Origin: Odiellus spinosus
Taxonomy: Eukaryota > Arthropoda > Arachnida > Opiliones > Phalangiidae
Reading direction: 5' to 3'
Length of the DNA: 64,000 nt
Assembly (NCBI GenBank): GCA_963920705.1
Contig: OY987239.1
Location: 6,191,871 to 6,255,870 of the forward strand
Shown here: one piece after another, positions 14,401-23,400 of the stretch
Layout of the letters: every line of letters starts with the position of its first letter
Numbering within the stretch: the first letter of the stretch is position 1
Translations under genes and position numbers: made by a program
The notes under the pieces: model-generated
Database searches by the model: none
Seen by the model: the letters and a program-made list of their open reading frames with translations, nothing else
Told to the model about the DNA's origin: nothing

Positions 14401-17400
14401 GAATGTTATTGGAATTATCATGGAGATCTCGCCTTAAAGACAAACCTTTTCTTATTGTTCAATGATCCTTCAATGCGAAGCTAAGCCTATTTTTAAGGTA
14501 AGTTTTAAATTTATTTCTAGTTTAATCTTTGTTTTGTAAACGTTTTATCGGTGGGTTAGGCCTAAAAATAGTTGTTACGTTGCATTCTATTATGGTAAAA
14601 CATTACTTATGAGCGGCGTTTTTTGAGAAGGCGGCATGGTTTCTCTGACAATAACCAAGAAAACTGTAACGCAGAGAAGAGTACCAACGGCCAACGTCAC
14701 CTTTTCACCCGATTCGGAGGGGACGTAGAAGGCCAGAATGGAAACCCCATTAATCAAGATGCAAGGCAGGATGAGGTTGAAGACGTAGAACATAGGACGT
14801 CGCCTTAAACGTAGCGTATACGTCACGTCCTTCGAAAGTTCGTCGCAACAATCAAGTTTACGTTCGTTTATTACGCAAGTGAAATCGTCTAGGATAAATT
14901 CGCTATGCTCTTGATAATATTCCAAATTGCCTCTTTCCTCCGTTTTAGAGAGTTCAACCTGATTAAACGAAAGAGATACAAATTAAGACTTAACTTCTCA
15001 ATAGCTTTTCTACAAAATTACGTAATTTATTGGCCCGTAAATTAGATTAAACTAAACTTCTCACTGAAACTGAGCAGCAAGGATTTCCATTGATATTTTC
15101 TCGGATAAATTGTTTGTTAATATAAAACTATATAAATTATACAAACAGACGCGTATCAAATGGATACGAATTAGACCCGGAGATGAGATTTTAATTAATA
15201 AACAAATTACGCGTTTATTAAAACGGATAACGCGAAGATAAAAATATCTTGTTTCTCGAAATCCGTGTAGAATGAAATATAATAATTATATTTTTTCATC
15301 TAAATTGAAAGGAATAGCGACTAAATAATTCTAACTTCGAGATCTCAATTTTAAGTTAGAATCGGGGAAGAAACTCGAAAGGTTTCAAATGTTTCTTATT
15401 GGCGAATGAATAACACGTATAACTCGTATCAATTTGCTATTACAACGAGTACGAATAAAATTTGCAGTTACATTCGGGTATACGTTAACTCGAATATGAA
15501 ATGGATATTGTTTTCGTGAACGGATGCTAGAGGAGTTCACATATATTTTGATGGTAAGTTTTAAATTTATTTCTAGTTTAATATTTATTAGGGTAGGGTC
15601 GCCTAATTCTGAACGCTTTTTAAGAAATCTTAGATCTCGTTTGCTATGGAATTTTTAGTAACAAAGTTAAGTATCTAATGTCAAGATTGAATAGTCGCGG
15701 ACCCGTTGCGCTAGTTTTCATCATTCCATGAAGCGTACTTTTGATGCGGACGCGGTTTTAATTCTGAACGAACGATTCTAATTCTGAACGCCCTGCTTCT
15801 AAATCTGAACTATCTTATAAATGTAAAAAAATAAAAACCCCCAAAATTTGCAAAAGGAACCACTTCCGCGCCTCGGATCGAGAAACGAGTGTCACCAATC
15901 GATTTCTTGGCCGAATTTATAAGGGGAAAGGCGGAATTAGCGCGATCGAGCCAGTATTTGCGAAGTTATTGACGATTTAAAATTTTTCCATTGCTTCGGC
16001 ATAGAACCCGTAAAGGAATGGAATAGTCGATAACTTCGCAAATACTGGCTCGAGCGCGCTAATTCCGCCTTTCCCCTCTTAAATTCGGCCAAGGAATCCA
16101 TTGGTGACACTCGTTTCTCGATCCGAGGCGCGGAAGTGGTTCCTTTTGCAAATTTTGGGAGTTTTTCATGTATTTTCAGAATTAGAATTTTTTAGACATA
16201 TTTTGAAATTACGTTTTCGCGAAGGGCTTGTGGCCAATTTCTGGGTTTGAGAAGTTTATTTTGTAGAGGGGAACTCCAACTGTACGACGAAATCGATTGC
16301 GTAAGCCCGCGATTTTTCCGAACCTCGTAAAACCTTATTTCCCTGACCCTAAAGGGAAACAGTCCTTTAAAAACGGTCTAATTAATTAGGCTAATTATCG
16401 CGGTTGGCTAATTATGGTCGTATCTTCTCCGGGTCTTTCCTAGAGTGTCGAAGTTAGGTTCCTCGAATAGCCCCGTTCTTAATCTACAAAATGAGCCCTT
16501 CCATCTTTAAATCGACCCAACCAAAGTTAAGTTATACATTTTTAAATGAAAGTGTTCAGAATTAGAACCGTTCAGAATTAGGCGACCTTACCATAGTAAT
16601 TGTTATTTACTAATAATAGATAAAAAATGCTTGTTGTACGGCTTCATTTCTCCTTTTAATGACTACTTAAAATATTTTTGAAATATGCCGCTTATTAAGA
16701 AAGAAGATGCACCAAAAAAGAAAGTTTTAGAAGATGGGGTGAGCCTCTTTATAATATATAATTGATTTATTCAAAACCCCCACGTCTTTTAAAACGGCGT
16801 GAGTCGAAGCGAATGATTAAAGTTTCAACCGGAAATTACTGGGCTTTTTTTATTTTTTTTTTTTTATTCACCCAGTCTATTTCTCTCTCTCTTTTCTGAA
16901 CCAGTTCCAGGAACCGGGTTTATTCAGTTTGTTAAATCAAGGGAACCTTGGTTAAAAGGAAACGAAGAGTTTTCCTGATTTCTAATCTTTCCTATCTCAC
17001 AATTTTAAAGGGAGCATGAATAAAATTCTTATGCTTATCACAATAAAATTTCTTTCAAAAATATCCCGAATTAAAAAAAAATCGTTAGATGTCTCTCTCT
17101 TTAGGGCAAAAAAGGCGGGAAATTCGAACGAGAATACACTTTTCTGTTAAATTAATTTTAATTGATTTTAAGTGTAAAATAATTAAACCAGCGATTTTTA
17201 AAATATCTGTATTTAAAACAATTTAAAATTTTAATCTTTATATTATCACTTAGATCTTAGATGTCGCTAGGGGCTCTACAATCTTATTTCCATATAGCTT
17301 TATCTAATTGGCGACGCGTCAAGACTCGCGATTAGCTATTCATAACGTAATCCATAGACAAGATTCCCCAAAAAAGTGACATCTCTCTCAGACAAATTGC

Positions 17401-20400
17401 AAATATAAGATTTAACTTCATAATCCCTTTCTTTTTTTCTCTTCTACCGGCTAATAATTCTTTTCATTCCATCCTTCCCCCAACTTGATTTAATCGTATA
17501 AGCTTCTTTAAATCGTAGTTAAGAGTCAGTTTATGTTTGCAGTATCCATAAAGGTACGATACCATTTATCTCTAATCATAATTCAATGAAAAATACTTTT
17601 GTATGTACTGTAGGATTAATGTGATTAAGTTTTAAAAAAAGAAGGTCACCGTCGAGATAAAAGAAGAATTAAGAAATGAATTGAAGGTAAAAAGGAAGCT
17701 CAAAGCGATTCCGAAGCTCAGAAACCAATTCAAATAATGTCAAACTCATTATCGAATTTATATTGACGTATTAGTTACTTATCCTATCATAAAAATCTAT
17801 TTCTACACTATCATTAGGCCTTGAAATCGATTTAAACCGTGTCAAAACGTTTTCCTAGCGTCTTTTCTCGAATCGATTTGATTCGATTTCTCGAAACTGC
17901 TTCGGGAACTAGATTCGGAAGTTTAAACAACCGATAGATGAAGCTACGATAAATCGATTTATAACGATAATGCGTGAACACACGCTTAAATGGATTCCTG
18001 GCGATTTTAATATCGGTTTGATTTAACCGTTTCAAATCGATTAAGATAAAATGTTCGTGGTACCACTGCCTTCTGTAATACTAGGCCACGAAATGCCAAC
18101 AACAACTTTTTTCTTGACATTTTTAATTTGCAATTTGTTCGAGATAGATGTCACTTTCCTGATGTATGAATAGCCAATCGCGAGTCTCGCGTCGCCAAGA
18201 GCCAATTAGATTAGGCTCTATCGTAGTAAGATCGTAGAACTCCTAGCGACATCTAGGTGATAACGTAGAGGTCTTGATTTAAATTTACGATTTGATTTGA
18301 ACTTGCTTTTAATGTAAATATTTAAAAATCACTGTTTAATTATTTAAATTGAATTATAATTAATTTATTCTCCATATTAACCTAAAATTCGTATCTATTT
18401 TTTAATTTTCGGCCTAAATTTGAATTTCCCGCTTTTTTTTAACCTCAAGAAAGTGACGTCTAACGATATTTTTGAAATCGGTAACGCCACCCCCTTGCTT
18501 TTCCTACGGATAGGCATAGTATTAAAGATGGCTGTGGTGGTACTCACTTGAAATCCGTCATACGTCAATGAGGCGAATTTCATGCTGCAAATTTGTACGT
18601 CAAAAGGAAAATACTCCAAATCTATTTTACAGGTACTTCGAAATATGGCGTGGAAAACGTATGTGACTTCGCCGCTCGATTTAACGACGGCGTTCGTACG
18701 AAGAGTATTCGTACTCGATTGTGGATCCGCACTAAAATGTTAAGAAACAAAAACGCACCAAATCATTAGTAGCGGTAGAGCTCGCAATTTGTAAAATTTT
18801 TATTAATTGGATAAAATCTACTAAATTCTGATGTATATTATCCGTTTCATTAATAGAGATCGGGCTTTGGACAAGAAAATTTCTGATTATTTTATCTTTA
18901 TTCATAACTTAAAATTTTCGAGGAAAGTCTATGATAAATCCAATGTAATCGCGAATAATTTTCCGATTAATTTTTTATGATTAACTACTTAACTGATAGT
19001 TTTGGATTATTTTCTCCAAACTCCGATCTCTATTCATTAAAAATAGACTATTTTTCTTTAACTTATTCGAAGATAAAGTTACAAAACATAATCCATATCC
19101 GTTTTTATCCAAAAATGGCCTTGTCTTAGAATATTATCCGCGTCATAAGTTCGGATAAAAAAAAATCTAAATTTATTTTTCTGTAAAATAACGAATAAAA
19201 AGATGATTTAAAATCTTGGTTTCGTCGTTTTATTTATATTCTTCAAATTAAAAGTCAATTTGAAATTTTTTCTTATATTTTAGACTAATTCTGGAAACGC
19301 GAATGTTTCCATCGTTGTACGTTTGAAAACGGGTAATTTGTAAGTGGATAAAGCGGCGAAGGCTTATCTTCGGGTAAACCTTTTAACAATTATACGAATA
19401 TAGAAATTTCATTGTTTTAGTTACAATTTATCCGAAAATAAAATATCTGAAAATATACGAATAACGGAAGATAATGTATATCTGATTCCTAGCTCTAATT
19501 GAAATAAAATGTAAATTTAATTTATTCAATCTCTTGTGATTAATCTCGCGAGCTTGGCGCGAAATCAATTTAAACAAAGCCTGAATAAAACTACTACGCT
19601 TACTTTAAAACCCAATTAATCCAATTAAATTCAAATCTAATCGTTTCAAATTAAAATGATCAAAATAATCTGCGATGAAAGATTCTAAGCTTACCTATTA
19701 TAAAGAACTATATCAGGTTTCCAAATCTGCTCAGCAGGGATTCTAATCACGGCTATGTTCCCGAAATCGGACGCATTCCATCTCAAATGAACATCTGTCC
19801 ATTTCTAAAAAAATAAAACAAGATTTGATTTAGCCGAGATCAGCGTGTTGATAAATAATTAAAATAGACGGGATTTCTAACTAGATTAAAATATTAAATA
19901 GTGCAATATTTAATTATGTAAATTGCTCACCTGAGTAATCCAACAAATGGTCGTCAAGATCTGACTACGTTGATCCTAAGTAAGAAACAAAGGGGAACGG
20001 GGCTTTAGAGAGATTCGGTAAAGGAAACGTTCTTAATTGAATGTGAATAGAAAAGCTTATATTAAGACCGAACTATAAGATTATTTGGATTATAACATTG
20101 GCCAAAGGCGAAATTCTAACGCTATCCATTAATACCTAGAACACAGCGAGGGTTTTGTGTGTCCTAGAAGCCTCCTTTGCTCTCGCTCTCTGGCTCTCAA
20201 AACGTTCTACCTAGGAGGGTGTAGCGGTGAAGGAGAGTTGGACTGCACGTTCTAACTTCTTAGATCTCAAGTTTGGGGCAGGGAGAGATACTCACCCCAT
20301 CTACTTACTTTGGTTACGCGCATTACTCAAAATATTGTGGAAGAGTCTAAATCACTCGAGCGAGACGGGGGTGATGACTTTTTTGTCTATTTTTAAGTGT

Positions 20401-23400
20401 TGAACTATGAGGTAAAACTAGAACTTTGCTGATAGTAATAAGCTACGAGGTGTTGTTTACTTTTATGGAACAAACGGATAGACTTTTGTATATATCGATT
20501 ACCAAAAGAAAAACAAAATTTACTGTAATTTTGTCAAATAACAAATTAATGATGGTATATATAGAAGTTATTTTCAACGCAACCTTACTGGAATTATACG
20601 CATATATTTAGACTGAAAAAACGGGGAGAGCTTGAATTCCTTGAACGAACGCTTCTCGACCATTGGACAGAATTCCATTGGACAGAATCCCATTGTGCAG
20701 AATCCCATTCGATCCACAATCCCATTCAACCGATACGTTTTCGTAAACCAGAATCCCATTCGACCGAATCCCATTCGACCGTCAATCCCATTCGACCGAA
20801 TCCCATTCGACCGTCAATCCCATTCGACCGACGTTCACAATCAGAAGTCCATTAACACATTCTAACCTAACCTAACCTAACCTAACCTAACCTAACCTAA
20901 CCTAACCTAACCTAACCATTATCGGCTTAAATTCATCGGGACGCCCTTTTTGGTTTCGGCCCAATGGGAAATTCGGTCTATGGGGGATTCGGTTCAGCGA
21001 GATTCGGTTCAGCGGGATTTCGGTTCAATGGGAATTCGGTGCATTGGGCTCGGTCGGCCAAGATTCGGTTGATTGGGACTATTTATTTTTTATTTCGGAC
21101 CAATGGGAATTCGGTCCAATAGGATTCTATTCAATGGGTATATACCGAACGAACCGAAGCCAGTTTAATATCAATATGAAGATAAATAGGGAAGGGGTCC
21201 TTTTTCACCCACCATAGAGTGGCACCCACCCGTTTTCAGTTATTTCGCGTGGTTAATCAATTTTTCTTTTTTTTTTTTTTTTTTTTACCATAAAGAAAAG
21301 GCTCGCAAAGGCTTAGGTTAGTTAATTAAAAAAGTGAGTTCACTTCCTTATTCTTTCACGAGATTTGATACGAAAAGCCCTCCGAGTTATGAACGAAAGG
21401 CAACGACAAAAAAAAAAAGTACTAGGGTGGTTAAAGTGAGGCTATAACTGACTTTTCATGAACTCCAATTGGAAATTGATTAGCATTTTCGGAAAGATCG
21501 TTAAAAAACGATTCAAAAAATATATACATAGGCCTATGTTATAGAACAAAATTACAGCGACAGTAAAAATACATATTTTATAATCGCCATTTTACTCCTA
21601 AATCTGAACGCACGCTTCTATTTGTGAACACTTTAATTTAAAAATGTATAACTTATCTTTGGTTGGGTCTATTTAAAGATTGAAGAGCTCATTTTGTAGA
21701 TTAAGAATTGGGCTATTCGCGGAACGCGGCTTCAACACTCTAGGAAATAACCCCCTAATTACCGCGACAGTAAAAATACTTATCGCCCATTTTCAAAATG
21801 TTTTAAAATAAAAATTCCTTTAATCTACGTCATCACTATGGTCGCGTGATTTCGCTATTGTATAGGTAATACAGTTGATTCTCGCACTGGCACCAGTGAT
21901 AAGGACGCTTTCGCGCGGTCTTTTTCGTAAAAGTACTTAATCCCGAAAGTCAATTCGTTCCAGAAATTAACTTTCTCATATATTAGGAATAAAATTTAAT
22001 ATTTTAATTTTGATGTTTCTTTCTAAGGCCTCATTCCAGAGGTATAAAATTTTGAATATGTCATTTTAATAACATGATAAAACTAAAAATATAACAGCCT
22101 CACTTTGAAGAAACCGTGGTCGTGGGTTTTTCCTAAAATTCGATTAGAAGAGCGAAGGAGGAGAGCGTTTTGTTTTCGTGATTAACGAGTCGAAACCCTA
22201 TTTTTCTTGACACCTTATAAACGAAGCAACAAAACCTTACGAGGCCTTGATAATATCCAAGCCCACTTTCTTATAACTATATTGATGATGTTTTGAAAGA
22301 ATTGGAACTACTTTATATCTATGGAATTTATAATTACGTATTCTTCCGCTGTTAATTTACTAGTACAATTAATTCTTCAATGTGCGGACATGGTTTAAAT
22401 TAATATTAAATATCTTTACTTGAGGCACGATGTTTTTTATTTAAACTTCTAGGGGATGAAGAACATGTATTATTATCAAAATAATTATATCCTTTTTCAT
22501 TACGTCATATCACTACATTTACACGAAATTTATTAACCATTGTGTTAACTTACAAATTAAAAAAAAAATGTAGAGCTCGGAATTCGTATAATATTTATTA
22601 ATTGGATAAAATCTACTAAATTATGATGTATATTATCTGTTTGATTAAAAATGGATTATTTTTCAACCAAGTTAACTTATTCGAAGATAAAGTAAAACAT
22701 AATCCATATCCGTTTTATCCAAAAAAAGCCTTATCTTAGAATATTATCCGCGTTATACGTTCGGATAAAAACATTCAAATTTTATGTTCGTGAAAAATAA
22801 CGAATAAAAAGATGATTTAAAATCTTAGGAGGCAATTCTCTAACGCGTTCGTCAGTTTTCGAATCGTTATGAATACGAAACCCCCAACTCGAACGCGAAT
22901 GTTCGTTTTTTGGAAATTGCAATTCTCTAAGCGCCTTGGTTCGTTTTCGACTAGAGATCCGAACTCAAAATTCGAATACGAAAATAATTTTCTAAACGTC
23001 ACTTCCGGTCACGTTATCTGTGGCATTAACCAATCAGCAGGGGTCGGCGGTAAAAGGCGCAAATTGCCAAGTTAGGCTTAACACATAGTTAAATTCGGTT
23101 GCGCTAAAAGTAAATTTTGTAGGCGGGAAACGTCTTTTTTTTTAAATGGACGAATCTTTTAATTCTACGGTTTCTTGTCAAAGTAATCGCTGTCGGAATT
23201 CTAGTAAAATATCTGTAGAGCAGAGAGAGATGATGGTCGCTTTCATGGAAAGGAATAAAAAGTTTGTGGAAGGTAAATTCAGTGCCTCATTTACTCAGGA
23301 AATGCACAGTGAATTGTAGAAAGACCGGCCAGCTAAATAGTCTAGGATCAGGAGCAAATAAGAACGTAAAGCAGTGGAAAAAGGTATGTTAAATGGGTTG

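Noticed and set aside
14623-14808. Plus-strand frame of 61 codons
   Set aside because: It is the shadow of nAChR exon 6 on the other strand.
20862-20917. Chromosome end (telomere)
   Set aside because: The CCTAA tract is only about 56 bp, is internal, and has gene exons on both sides. It is an interstitial telomeric repeat.
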